Origin: Adiantum capillus-veneris
Lineage: Eukaryota > Streptophyta > Polypodiopsida > Polypodiales > Pteridaceae
Assembly: GCA_014529385.2 (NCBI GenBank)
Contig: CM043947.1
Span: 125,431,891-125,495,890 of the forward strand
DNA: 64,000 bases
Direction: 5' to 3'
Shown here one piece after another: positions 33,199 to 43,699 of the stretch. Positions within the stretch are counted from its first letter, which is position 1, and each line of letters starts with the position of its first letter. The translations under genes were made by a program, and so were the position numbers. The notes beneath the pieces are model-generated. The model was not told where the DNA came from. It saw nothing but the letters and a program-made list of their open reading frames with translations, and did not search any database.

Positions 33199-33948
33199 AT
33201 GGCTCGCACAAAGCAAACAGCAAGGAAGGTTTATCCTGGCCAGTCTGTTCCGCAAGGCCAGGCTAGCTCGTCTACTGTGCAACCGTCAACATCGCATGTG
33301 ATTCCGGGCAAGACCATGCCGCAGTTACGTGCAACAATGCGAAGAAGAAGATACGAGCAGAATAGGAGCGTTCTACTCGAACTTCGTAAGCTCCAAAAGT
33401 ACATTTTATTGGCAATACCTAAAGTGCCATTCTAGAGAGTAGTTCGCGAGATTTGCGAGCAAAACAACCTGAATTTCCGGTGGTCTTGAAGTGCAATGGG
33501 GTGCTTGCACGAGGCCACCGAGGATTTTTTTGTAGAGCTTTTCCAGGACGGCTACATTCTCTCAGCCCACGCCCATAGGACAACATTGATGCCGTGAGAC
33601 ATCAACACACTTCGCCTTCTCAGGTTCAGGTATGACAAAACAATACCGCCTGCCGGTATTTCAGACCGAAAGATGGACACTATTCTCAGAATACCACCTA
33701 TTGACAAGGTGAAAGTTCATGAAGTGTCTATACAAATACATCGATACAACACCCGTCTCAACACCGAGTGGGACACAACAGAAGACGATAGTGAGAGATT
33801 GGAGCAGTTACGCCTTGAGATGATGGAGGAACAAATGGCAGATGCCATCAGCGATGCCAACGCTGATGATTTGTCATTGCTGTTTCCCTACTTCCATGTT
33901 GGCCTTCCTGTGTGGGGACGCATTCTGTATTTTCCTTATCACCCCTAG
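33199..33948 (+). pseudogene. Divergent histone H3-like gene with C-terminal extension
   Basis: One frame of 250 codons from ATG 33199. The start MARTKQTARK is identical to the canonical H3 tail. After a diverged Gln/Ser-rich tail come the aN-a1 region (LLELRKLQKYILLAIPKVPF), RVVREICEQNNLNFRW, the a2 helix (CLHEATEDFFVELFQDG) and a3 start (SAHAHRTTLMP, then DINTLRLLR), matching the H3 histone fold. The RW dipeptide is as in CENH3, but loop 1 has canonical H3 length. Three in-frame stops, TAG (33433), TGA (33487) and TGA (33595), fall at H3-alignable positions where a sense codon is expected. Without them the frame continues about 100 codons into an acidic, unrelated tail (VHEVSIQIHRYNTRLN). 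So it is a decayed or recoded H3 variant, inside a transposon cassette. A host H3 pseudogene is possible but does not explain the long tail and divergence. Confidence 0.78.
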
Positions 33949-34051
33949 GAGATTGCAATTTTACAAAACCGGACGAGGGAACTCACAGACTCAATCATCA
34001 ATTGCTTGCTTTGGTGCGTGCTATTCTTTTTTTCATAATAAATTCTTTTAA

Positions 34052-34404
34052 TATATTCAATTTTGTATGACATGAATTTCTTTACAGTTTTGTAGTTTCA
34101 AATTTGCCCTAGAATATGCAAGATGATGTCGCCGTCCTTGACTCGAACCTCTCGGTCGTTTTGACGTCCGAGGATACATCTTTAGTGGAAGTAGTTGACT
34201 GGTTCCAGTCAGTGAACATGGATACGGTGTGAGCGGGATGAAAACACACACAGCGCCTCTATAACGACCCGACACACACTCTTGGGAAGATACACACACA
34301 CACACTATGGGGCACCACTCGGCTTACACAACACACCTGGCCGAGACAGGGAACACACCTCTGGAGTGAGAGGAGAGAAACTATCCGGCTTGCCCACTCC
34401 ACAC
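34052..34404. other. Non-coding, CACA-rich spacer
   Basis: Short imperfect ACACAC-rich sequence with repeated 'CGGCTT..C.C' phrases (about 34316 and 34386). No gene seen. Confidence 0.4.
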
Positions 34405-34405
34405 A

Positions 34406-34460
<55 letters not shown>
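34405..34460. repeat. Microsatellite (AC)n
   Basis: Uninterrupted AC dinucleotide run. Confidence 0.95.
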
Positions 34461-34462
<2 letters not shown>

Positions 34463-35559
34463 AAAAAACTCAGCTCAAAAGAGGATAATTTCTGATGTTT
34501 AGATACAAATGATCTTGGGCCAACACCAATGGGGCAAACAGCTCACACAATATGGGTAAAAGATACCAAATACAATCACAAACTAGAGCAGAAACTTCGC
34601 TCATAGGAGAAACTTACACAGAAAAACAGCAGGAAAAGAGTGAGGAATTTGGCAAAATGGACAGCGCCATCGCATCCGGAACGGCCCAAAACCCCAGTTT
34701 TAAATGTCAAAGTGCTCAAATCCGACCTCGGATGAGCAGTTTACGGCCAAAACAGGCTCCAAAATGAGCAAAAACACAGCTGCAGCTATTCCTCCTCTCT
34801 TCTCCACGTTTTTTCTGGTCTTCTCTCTATTTTTTCAGTTCCCACACTTAGATTTATTAGTTGGGCACCCTTGGCCTTTTAGATGACCTCAAACGGACCC
34901 CGAACAGGCCAAAAACTGACCTCGCAGTGCATAGTTGTCACCTTTTTGCATCATCCGCACACCTGGCACTCAGCTTTTTTCCAATAATGCATCTCGCCAC
35001 CATGTGAAGTGGCCCCAAAAAGTGGTCCTAATGATGACCTTTCTGCATAACTCTCACCAAAAAACACCCACGTTGTGTCCGTCCTCATCTGCGTGCAAAT
35101 ATTGACCTCGTTCACCCTCCTGACGCCACTAGATGCCATCTGACGCACCTGCTGACCTCACATCGTCGGCCCGCGGATAGCTTCCTTGAGAAGTTTTACG
35201 TGCTACCAACTCCTCCTTATTGTAGAAAAACACAATGGTACTAGTAACGATGAAAATCGATGCTCCAAACCCCCAAGCCACCACCTCTCCTCAACCTCAA
35301 CCAACAGCCCCCACATCACCGCACGCACAAGATTAGAAAGAGATTATGAAATGTACTTTTGACAAATTGATTACAAGTAGTGGATCGAAATTTGACTTTT
35401 GTTTTGATTATGGTTCAAAGTTTACAAAATGTTAAGTATAGTTTTCCAAAAAAATGAGAGAGTGAGGATCCAATGGTGTTTGGTAATGTAGAGAGCTGCC
35501 TTTGTCGAGTAATCTTTGAGAATAGTATTTGAATCATTGTGTAAAGTTAGTTCACTATT
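34461..35559. other. No recognised gene
   Basis: AT-rich with short open frames on both strands, without motifs. It separates the H3-like gene from the convergent minus-strand gene. Confidence 0.4.
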
Positions 35560-36297
35560 TCAAGTCTGTCGTTGGTAATCTGTGCACAAAGAGTCGTTTT
35601 TTCTTGTCTTTGAGGTACCTGCAATGCAACATACGCGATAAGACATTGGGATACATGAGCACGATAGAGACATCAACGTATAAACGTAATACATGTAGCT
35701 TAGTACCTTTCGCATGTTACACTTGAAAACAAATTTTGAAGGCAAATTGAGATCGGACTCATTTAACAGATCCTCTCGAACCTGTCTTAAAGTGACATTT
35801 GATCTAACCACAACAACTGTAAGCAAATAATTTGAAAACCATATCTTGATGGACATGAAGGGATTAAAAGCATCGTCACTTAAATCTTGATCCATAGCTA
35901 CCAACTGACCATTCACTCGATGCCACCTCATGTAGTAGAAAGAAACTATAAAATTCTGTGATGCTATCACACACTTGCACACAACCGAGCGCTTGTCAAC
36001 TTTGCACAAAATGCCTTCAGAATCACTGACATCCCAATTATCATCCAAAAAATCAAGGCAAGTTTGGGATTTGCAGATGAACATGGTTTCTGTTTTTCTA
36101 ACCTCCTCATCGTGGAAGAAATCTATAAAGACATGTAATGGCATAAATAGACTGACTCGTACTTGCCTGCTTGCAATGTTTGGTCGCAAACACTTCAAAA
36201 TTTCCTGATGAAGCTTGAGTTTAAAACATTCAGAGGTTTCTGAAGTTGGAAATGGCCACTTTGGGGAATCTTGTTGGGGAAGAGGGAAAGGTTTCAA
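35560..36297 (-). CDS. Unknown cassette gene with ubiquitin-like C-terminal region
   Basis: Minus-strand frame MKPFPLPQQDSPKWPF... to about 35710, where a donor (AAAG|GTACTAAGC) and an acceptor near 35620 (GCAG|GTACCTC) join FVFKCN to VPQRQEKTTLCAQI. The central part is globular (CLDFLDDNWDVSDSEGILCK). The end resembles a ubiquitin-like fold pattern (LLTVVVVRSNVTLRQVREDL, then LPSKFVF). I cannot name the family. It may belong to the same transcription unit as 36550-36927. Confidence 0.45.
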   Translation of the reverse strand: MKPFPLPQQDSPKWPFPTSETSECFKLKLHQEILKCLRPNIASRQVRVSLFMPLHVFIDFFHDEEVRKTETMFICKSQTCLDFLDDNWDVSDSEGILCKVDKRSVVCKCVIASQNFIVSFYYMRWHRVNGQLVAMDQDLSDDAFNPFMSIKIWFSNYLLTVVVVRSNVTLRQVREDLLNESDLNLPSKFVFKCNMRKVLSYMYYVYTLMSLSCSCIPMSYRVCCIAGTSKTRKNDSLCTDYQRQT

Positions 36298-36549
36298 AGT
36301 GCCAAATCCATGGACAGAGCAAGGGGCGTTGTAAAATTAGTCGTAAAAGAAAACTCCCCTCTCTGCGAGAGATCTTCTCGCACTAGTTCTGTACATAAGT
36401 TCTCCCACCGAAGCATGAAAACCATAAAAAATACCAATTATGCACTCAATTGGTTGCCAGTCTTCTTTGTTAGAAGGATAAATATCTGCAAAAACAAAAG
36501 ATAAGAGAATGGTCACAAGAAATAGTCAACAAAATAACTTGAAAGATCT

Positions 36550-36927
36550 TTAAAAACATTTTAGCAATATAGTAGTCACACAGTTTGGTCTATGAGCAGG
36601 AAACCCCAAAGGTGACTGTTGTAGTCGTAGTTCGGAGTGCATATATGCATGCTCAATGAGCACCTCTTTCACTGTCTTTCCCGTTTGAGACAAGCGAAAA
36701 TCTTTCACACGTCCTTTGTAGCTGTTGATGAATTCATTTGACATCCGTTTTCTTCTTCTTGTTTGAAGCAGAACCCAACTACCAATGGTGAGTGTGGTAG
36801 ATATCCAGCGACCATGGTTTAAGTCAAAGCTGTTGAATAGTTCCACAGATTTAACAGAGGCGGATGGTTGTCGTGGTCGTCTTCCTTCCATCTCTGCTTC
36901 TATTAGCTGTGAAGTGACACTACGCAA
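36550..36927 (-). CDS. Unknown cassette exon, possibly BAH/Tudor-like
   Basis: 125-codon minus-strand frame. IGSWVLLQTRRRKR, YKGRVKDFRLSQTG and EVLIEHAYMHSEL have the b-strand spacing of small chromatin-reading barrels such as BAH, but no signature residue proves it. Upstream of and in the same direction as 35560-36297. Confidence 0.35.
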   Translation of the reverse strand: MRSVTSQLIEAEMEGRRPRQPSASVKSVELFNSFDLNHGRWISTTLTIGSWVLLQTRRRKRMSNEFINSYKGRVKDFRLSQTGKTVKEVLIEHAYMHSELRLQQSPLGFPAHRPNCVTTILLKCF

Positions 36928-37306
36928 AAAAAAAAGAAGAAAAGAGGCTCACTAGTTTACACAAGAAGTAGTAGCTTGAAAAGTGTTCATCAAAAGACGT
37001 GCCTCATTGAATGTGAGTTATGGCACATTTGGCGTTCGTCGTCCATGGCAGGAGAATAATTTGCACAAATCGCTTCGTATATTCTTATTGAGATCTTTTT
37101 AACAGAAAAAACTCTTTTTTGAAAACACACAAATTTGAGATAAAAATCAAATAAATTGGACCTACCGTTGTGGTGACTCAAACTCTATTGGTCGAACAAC
37201 ATTCTCTCTCTAACGCCAAAAAGTCCTTTTTTGAGTCCAAAATTTTCCTAATGAAGGGAAACACCACAAGTGCAAGAAGCCTCGCATCATCGGATATACA
37301 AACTTC

Positions 37307-39058
37307 AGTAAAGAGACCGACAACAAGAGGCATTATCATCAACTATGTCTACTGTTTTTGCCATTCACAGGTGATGAATATGAGTTCGATGCTTTGACAA
37401 CAACTTGGAGAGAGAGATATGAGTCTAATACTGCTACAATTTCACAAAACATGAAACCTTTCACAAAGCTAAAAATCAACAATCAAGAATCATCAATATC
37501 ATGCTCAATCTCCTCACAAAAAACACAACAAGAACAATTCACTTATGAGTTTGATCTCGACCTACCAAGTGCAAGGCATCATACCACTCAACTACCAACA
37601 TCATCTAGACTACTTAGCATGCCAAAAGAAGAATATCACTCAATTTTCATGAGTTTGAATATAGAGCAATGACATCTTTATGATGATATCATGACATGAA
37701 AGAGACTATGTCCTAATGACACAATCCACCTTTTCTTAACAGGGGGTGCCGGAACAGGAAAAAACTTTACTTTACATGCAATCATCCAAGCCTAGTTTGA
37801 CACTATGCACCTTCGATAGAAGGCAACATTGAACTTCCAACAACATTATCAGTGGCGTATACAGGCAAAGCAGCGTTCAATCTTGGTGGCACAACAATTC
37901 ACTTTGAATTGCGCCTCCCATTGATGCTAACTGAGATGGTCCCTCTTTCCAATGATACTCTCAATGAACTATCCCAAGTATACACAAACCTCAAACTAGT
38001 TGTCTTTGATGAGTCTTCCTTGATAGGCAACAGACTACTGCACATTATTGACACAAGATTCCGAGCTATAAAGCACAAACACAACGAATCCCTTCGGTGG
38101 TCTACACGTTATCTTTTGTGGTGATCTTTGCCAGGCAAGCCCTGTCCGCGATCGATGGATATTCAATGACACAAACAATACACTTGACATCCTCACACCA
38201 TCATGCTGGAACACACATGTCACATGTGGTGAGCTAACAACACCAATGGGGCAATCAAATGAACTATTTATGGATGTCTTAAATAGCTTACATGGTGCAA
38301 AGCAAACACAAACAGACTTGGCATTTATCAATGACACATTTGGAAACAACAACTTTGAAATTTTTACAACACCTCATCTTTTCTTCACAAATAAACTAAA
38401 GTCCAAGCACAACCAAGTGGTCTTTGAGAACCTGCAAGAAACACCATACATCATCAAGGCTCATGAAAAATTTCACAACATGCTCAAAAAGCCTAGTCAT
38501 TCCAAACAACCCTCAGGTAACTGATGGATTATCCTCCATCCTTGAACTAAAGCCAGGAATGATCGTCGAGCTTTGTGCTAGCAATATCAATGTATTGGAC
38601 AGTTTGGTGAATGGTGCGGATGGAATCTTCTAGACAACAAACAACAGAGTACAATCATCGATAGCTTGGGTGGAGTTCTTTGATATCTCGATTGGGAGAA
38701 GACAAAGATCCCAGAATGCACATCTCTACCATGGAAACATAAACAAAAAATGGACACCAATACTTCAAGTCACGAAAGAATTTCAAGTAGGCAAAAACCC
38801 ACTCAATCTAGTCTCAAGAACACAACTCCCAATACAAGCAGTGAACGCATGCATAATCCATAGATCCCAAGGCTTGACAATGGCAACAATGGCATTTGAC
38901 CCTAGTGGGATCCAATCTCGTGGCTTGGTCTACACAGCTCTGTCACGAATCAAAGACCCTGAAAATTGATATATTCTTAGCCCCATTCTCAAGAACCATA
39001 TCAAAACTGACCCCATAGTCCTGAAAGAAATCAAGCACCTACGGGACAGATGCTAAGT
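37307..39058 (+). pseudogene. Helitron Pif1-like helicase, decayed
   Basis: Rep tail resumes at 37307, then the superfamily 1 helicase. Motif I is GGAGTGKN (37744-37767; the usual Ser/Thr after Lys is Asn), followed by motif Ia region AYTGKAAFNLGGTTIH. Motif II is VVFDESSLIG (about 38000-38030), motif III CGDLCQASPV, and the later motifs are IHRSQGLTMATMAFD and GLVYTALSRIK (about 38860-38950). It would unwind DNA during rolling-circle transposition. Stops and frame changes occur near 37793, 38103-38123, 38522 and 38632. Together with the changed Walker residue this indicates an inactive copy. Confidence 0.88.
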
Positions 39059-39066
39059 GGTCCTAC

Positions 39067-39720
39067 TTGAACGAGCCCCTGGTTGCAATTAAACATACAC
39101 ACCACATTATTGCATCATTAAACGTCGTGTCAATCAACAAACAAATTGACCACATGAAAAGGGATCCAAACTTCATGTCATCCAACATCTTGTGCTTCCA
39201 AGAAACAAAACAAAAGAAAAGTACCAACCCTCTGACACCAGACTTTGAGAATATTCAACATTATAATGGTTATGGTCTATCCATATTCCACCATCCAAGC
39301 ATTCAATCCATATCCCAAAAGCTATCTCAAGATGGGACTTGAAATAATGGATGTCACTTTCTCTTTTAGAAATCAATCTTCAACTCATATCCATGTCGTA
39401 AATGTGTACAAGTCACCCAAGACACCAATATAGACACTTCTTTTAGAACTCCATCACATGATACAAGAAAATGATAAAAAAAACTTGAGCATCATATTAG
39501 GAGACTTCAACATCAATATCGACACCACAAACACCAAATACCAACATTTGGAATCTCTACTTCATTTGGAGCACTATCGACAACAAATTAAAGAAACAAA
39601 AACCATCTATAATTCAATGCTTGACCATATTTTGGGTGAGAAGCCAACAACCTCACTACATTTGTGGCACAAGATTTTGCTTTTGGTCAGATCATTCAAT
39701 CACATATATACTACTTTCAA
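39067..39720 (+). pseudogene. Endonuclease/exonuclease/phosphatase (EEP) domain of the Helitron
   Basis: Starts directly after the helicase. The pattern is HHIIASLNVVSINKQIDHMK, SSNILCFQETKQKK (the metal-binding Glu of the EEP fold), the middle HIHVVNVYKSPKT, then LSIILGDFNINIDTT (the GDFN motif near 39500) and SMLDHIL. These are the apurinic-type endonuclease motifs also found in non-LTR retrotransposons and Helentrons. Stops and a frameshift lie at about 39340 and 39433. In Helentrons this domain is fused behind the helicase; its role in transposition is unproven. Confidence 0.8.
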
Positions 39721-40294
39721 AATAAATAGAAAGATCATTGGAGGGGACACCTCCCCTCCCTTCCCCCCCACCAACCCACCAAAGCAAAGAAAATCTACAT
39801 TCATCCCCTCTAACTACCTCCCTCGATGTGTATCAACTCATTCCACCATGTGTATCAAACACAAATTTTGTAACCTACTACCATTTTGTCAACATAGTTT
39901 TTTCCCCCGCTCGATCTCGAATCTAAGTATGCGTATACAACAATTATTTCATCTCTAAAATCTTTGTCTTCAGTTCAATTTTGATAAAAGGAACTGGGCC
40001 TCTTGATTTTATCGCTTTTTTAGATAGAGATCTTCACAACTACAAATTCGACCATGCCAAACCAGTTGCTACTAAATTCAATGGATTGCCACCTACCTCT
40101 CTTTCTTGGTTAGGTTTTTCTTTCCATTTTTTATAAGCACAACAAATTCCTATGGCAGGCCTCATGATTTATAACTTTTTTTCCTCTTGTTTCTGCTCAA
40201 ATATGGTACACATCTGCTTGCATTTCTTTAAGAAAATTGTAGGAAGATGCTTTCGCAAAGTTACTAGATGCAAAGAAAAAGGAATGAACCGGGA
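39721..40294. other. Helitron 3' flank, no recognised gene
   Basis: After the EEP frame the sequence becomes low complexity (CCTCCC-rich near 39750). A CTAR-type Helitron 3' end with a preceding hairpin could not be fixed here. Confidence 0.3.
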
Positions 40295-40316
40295 GGGGGG
40301 GGGGGGGGGGGGGGGG
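40295..40316. repeat. Poly-G run (22 bp)
   Basis: Twenty-two consecutive G after GGGA. An unusual homopolymer, open to assembly or sequencing length error. Confidence 0.85.
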
Positions 40317-40921
40317 AGGTGCATGAGGATGCGGAGGCATCACACATGACAAGTGTCGAGCAAGGCGCATCGAAGGTACATGACTAGGCGGTTGACACAG
40401 GAGCATGCCGATAGAGCTTTTTTTTAAATGATAAGGTCTCAGACTCCACACAATGCGCAAGGCATGGGATGGTTAGCTCGATGGACTTGCTTTGGGTTGT
40501 GCGAGCAGTTGTATTCAACTCTTGGTCGTCATTGGCACTCAAATTTGATGTATTAGTCCAAGCAGAGCGAAGGAGACGAGTATGTGGTACCCATTTTGAA
40601 AATTCCTTTTTGTAGGAATCTTGATAAAAACCTTTCAAAATAGCTTAAGTGCATAAATGGAGGGTGAGTTTAGGAAATGAAAAGACCCATGAAAGTGGAA
40701 AGTCAAAATACTTTTTGTGTCCATATAAAGAGATGATCGAGTGCACATGTAAACCGAAATTTGTAATAGAGTTTTGCACATTTGCAAGATTTTTTGAACT
40801 ATTTTCTTGCTTTTTTTTCTTCTTATTGGCATCTTTTGAAACCAGTCAAGTCTAATTTCAATCTACTCTAGACTAAGCTGAAACAAATCTTGCTAGGTAC
40901 ATAGGTTGAGGATGGGGAAAG

Positions 40922-40984
<63 letters not shown>

Positions 40985-41133
40985 TTATCATCCACAGAGG
41001 TCAGATATGACCCATGGGACCAAAACAAACATTATATCTGGTTTTCTGGGGTGTAGGCGTTAGATACATATCAGTTAAGGACTGAGGGTCCATCTCCGGG
41101 TGAAAGGGGAAAGGAAAAGAACAAAAACAAAAC
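40317..41133. other. Spacer with (GA)n microsatellite at 40927-40979
   Basis: No gene recognised. The GA run of about 50 bp at 40927-40979 lies just beyond the 3' end of the ORF1-like gene. Confidence 0.5.
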
Positions 41134-41901
41134 CTAAGGAGGGTCAGGTGGAGGTGGAGGTGGAGCTAGCTTGGGGGTTGGGAACTCTTGGATGATGGCT
41201 TTACTGCCATGGTATACTGCCCATTTACCTTGTTTACGGGCTTCATCCATCTTCTTAAGCTCGTTTGCCTTAAGAAGCTTGAGTTGATTTGTGGTCAATT
41301 CTTCTGTGATCCAAAGCTTAGTCCCCTTGAGGTGATAGGATTGACGTAGCAACCTCGTCCATTCTTCCTTGTTTTTGAAAGTGAGGATGCATTCACCAAG
41401 TGGCACATGCATATGTGTATCGTTGATCCAAGAGATAGTGTCGGGCTCGATGTTGACTTGTTGAAGAATGTCATTGAGCTTGGTGATGGCTTCTTCGAGG
41501 GTGTCCTCCTCAGTGCACCATGGTGAGAAAAGCCCTCCAATACGTATTTTGAGGCCAAAGGCTTCTTGTAGCTGGAATTCTTGTAAGGCTGCTTGTATTC
41601 CACTATCAATCTTCTTATGTATTGCTTCATGGTCTTCTTTTTGAGCTGTCTTGGCAGCCTCAGTGAGAGAAGCTTCGACTTCGTGTGTTTTTGCAAGCAA
41701 ATGTTTGCTCTCCTTTGCCTTTGTCTTGAGTATACTCAAGCGTTCTTTGAGTTGAGCATTCTCTAGAAGAAGTTGTTGGATCTGAGCCTCTAGGGCCGTG
41801 AGCCTTGCATCTTGGCGAGGGGTGGGGTCTTTCTTGGGTGTAGCTACCACCGCAAGAAAACTCTTGCGTGCACTAGAAATTGGTGTGTTGAGGGTGGACA
41901 T
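41134..41901 (-). CDS. LINE ORF1-like protein (coiled coil plus Transposase_22/RRM-like region)
   Basis: Minus-strand frame. Start chosen at MSTLNTPISSARK (41901) because upstream residues to 42090 look non-protein-like. A long heptad-rich coiled coil (LEAQIQQLLLENAQLKERL onwards) is followed by an RRM-like part (GECILTFKNKEEWTRLLRQ, KLWITEELTTNQLKLLKA) and a short helical end (KWAVYHGSKAIIQEF) with a Pro tail. This matches ORF1p-like RNA-binding proteins of LINE-1-type elements, which coat element RNA. No ORF2 (endonuclease/RT) follows at lower coordinates, so it is an orphan or the element is truncated. Uninterrupted for 255 codons, unlike most neighbours. Confidence 0.65.
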   Translation of the reverse strand: MSTLNTPISSARKSFLAVVATPKKDPTPRQDARLTALEAQIQQLLLENAQLKERLSILKTKAKESKHLLAKTHEVEASLTEAAKTAQKEDHEAIHKKIDSGIQAALQEFQLQEAFGLKIRIGGLFSPWCTEEDTLEEAITKLNDILQQVNIEPDTISWINDTHMHVPLGECILTFKNKEEWTRLLRQSYHLKGTKLWITEELTTNQLKLLKANELKKMDEARKQGKWAVYHGSKAIIQEFPTPKLAPPPPPPDPP

Positions 41902-42101
41902 TGAAGTTTTGGATCCTACAAGAAATCCAAAATCTCTGTAATGAAGCCTCCACAAAGCAAGGAAATGTGAAGGTTCCACGAAGCAGGGGAAACGCTGTCC
42001 TCTTTGGTTGGTTGTGCTTGTTTTTTGGGTAAAGCTGTGGGAACAATGTCTTTTGAGTTTGAGTGGTCTGCACCTTTGAAGCAGGGCCAAGCCTATGGCT
42101 C

Positions 42102-42531
42102 GTCAAGACAAAGAGGCCTTGATCGATGAAGGAAGGCCAAGCATGCAGTTCGTCTGGTTTAGAGCGAGAGAGAGCTAGGAGACAACTCTAGCAATGTTGC
42201 TTGCCGCGCTCTTGTACGCCCTTGCTGTGCACACTTGAGAAACAATGTTTTCTGCATGTTTACGTGCTGCTTACACACAACCCTGTCTTGGCACCCAGCT
42301 TGTAGAAGGTTGTGGGATCTTTAAGAGGCGCTCTCGTTTAAACAGTTAGTGCCCAATGCAGCATGAAAACTCCATACAAAAGCAGGTCGAGAGTGCGGAT
42401 GGGCTCCATGACAGATCTTGTTCAGTGATAATGGGAAGCCTTGAGGGCTTAACGCCCCTCCACAGGCCCGCCCTTGAGCCTGGGAGGGACAGAGGGTGTA
42501 GACCTAGGGTTTTGAGTGAGACGTGCAGGAG

Positions 42532-42535
<4 letters not shown>
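42102..42535. other. 5' flank of the ORF1-like gene; no gene recognised
   Basis: Moderately GC-rich sequence upstream of the ORF1-like frame, with no clear coding. It could be the 5' untranslated region of the LINE-like element. Confidence 0.35.

Positions 42536-42570
<35 letters not shown>
42536..42570. repeat. Microsatellite (GA)n
   Basis: Uninterrupted GA run. Confidence 0.95.
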
Positions 42571-42572
<2 letters not shown>

Positions 42573-42944
42573 GGCAGAGCAATACGTGCAAGTTAACAAT
42601 AAAAAGCCTCTCGGCTAAAAAATGAAACATTACATTGTTTATGAATCATAATAGACCCATGCAAGGACTGCCCAACACCACACAAATCGAAAAACCACTC
42701 TAATATGTGGTGCATGTACTGCATGATGCATGATCTAGGTGATGTGTCACACTAGGTCTTATGCTAACATTGTTCTTAACGTATAATTGTGTTGAAGCAA
42801 AGCAGAATGCATAATAATTGGGATCCTTTTGCATAAATGCATATGCGAATCAAAGCAATATTATTTATAACTGGTGGAGCAATAGAGAAAAGGTGAGAAG
42901 GGAAAATACAATCATGACCATACATTATGAAATATGATTATCTT

Positions 42945-43140
42945 TTTGGACATTTGAGCACATGTATTTGTCAGTAGCATCCTCTGGAAGTACTAACCGT
43001 GATTCCCAATGTTTATGCCGAGGATCAATATACATAGCCCAATTCTACTTGAAGGTGCAATTTGATCGTTCTATTAGCCCATTACAATGTGGATGATAAG
43101 TTTTTGTAGAAACATCAAACTTTGTTTGGAAATTTGTAGT
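42945..43140 (-). pseudogene. Retroelement integrase fragment
   Basis: On the minus strand, STKTYHPHCNGLIERSNCTFK, a TAG, then NWAMYIDPRHKHWES resemble the catalytic-Glu region of Ty3/gypsy integrase (YHPQTDGQTER...). About 60 codons with one nonsense codon survive; the element around it is not recognisable. Confidence 0.6.
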
Positions 43141-43579
43141 AGCTTTGTGGACTATCATCCTTAATTAAATAACAATTGTTGGTACATGCGTGCCACAAGA
43201 TGATTCAATTCTTTAGCAAATTTGTGACAATGTTTTCACATATATTTAGCGCTAGTGTGGCACCACCCCCATAGGTGAAATAATTTGTGCAAACAAGGAT
43301 CTAGACATTGTTGGTGGATGTGGATTGTGCAAAGGGGCTCATCATCATGATGTCCTAGTGTATGCTTTGCGGTACATGTCTGAAGTTGGGAGCTTGCCTG
43401 TGCACTGTGTGCAAGCCTTGAAAGGCTGCAAACACAAAACTAGAAGATCCTAGCAAGCTCAAAGGGGCAGGGGTGTGTCACTCACCGCTCAATGCTTCCG
43501 TCATGAAGGATCCTATGCTACGAAGAAGAAGGAGCCGCCATTGATGCCGTACTCAACTGCCCTCGCAGCCACCGCAATG

Positions 43580-43604
43580 CTCTCTCTCTCTCTCTCTCTC
43601 TCAA

Positions 43605-43696
<92 letters not shown>
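43580..43696. repeat. Compound microsatellite (CT)n(CA)n
   Basis: CT run (43580-43602), then CA run (43609-43696). Open frames here are repeat artefacts. Confidence 0.95.

Positions 43697-43699
<3 letters not shown>

Larger units (their letters stand above)
27550..37250. mobile_element. About 9.7 kb multi-gene cassette inserted between Helitron Rep and helicase
   Basis: Helitron Rep sequence stops matching at about 27500 and resumes near 37307 (KRPTTRGIIINYV, then FTGDEYEFDALTTTWRERYE), with unrelated genes on both strands between. These are a spliced DDE-transposase-like gene (+), an unknown gene (+), an unknown gene (-), a CpG-rich repeated promoter region, a histone-H3-like gene (+) and a two-part unknown gene (-). 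I could not find terminal inverted repeats or a target duplication, so the exact ends are uncertain by 100-200 bases, and insertion in one step is an inference. Confidence 0.6.
22230..39960 (+). mobile_element. Decayed Helitron (Helentron-like): RPA, Rep/HUH, helicase, EEP endonuclease
   Basis: In plus-strand order: RPA/OB-fold-like exons (22570-24300), Rep region with HUH and two-Tyr motifs (25198-27500), a Pif1-type helicase (37310-39058) and an endonuclease/exonuclease/phosphatase domain (39067-39720). Rolling-circle transposons of this type nick with Rep and unwind with the helicase. An EEP domain at the C-terminus is the mark of Helentron-type elements. The coding frames contain many stops. 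A cassette of about 9.7 kb separates Rep from helicase. Outer borders (5' TC, 3' CTRR) were not established, so the coordinates are approximate. Confidence 0.8.

Noticed and set aside
36271-36504. Plus-strand open frame in the cassette
   Set aside because: Overlaps the region between minus-strand frames, shows no domain and no promoter signal.
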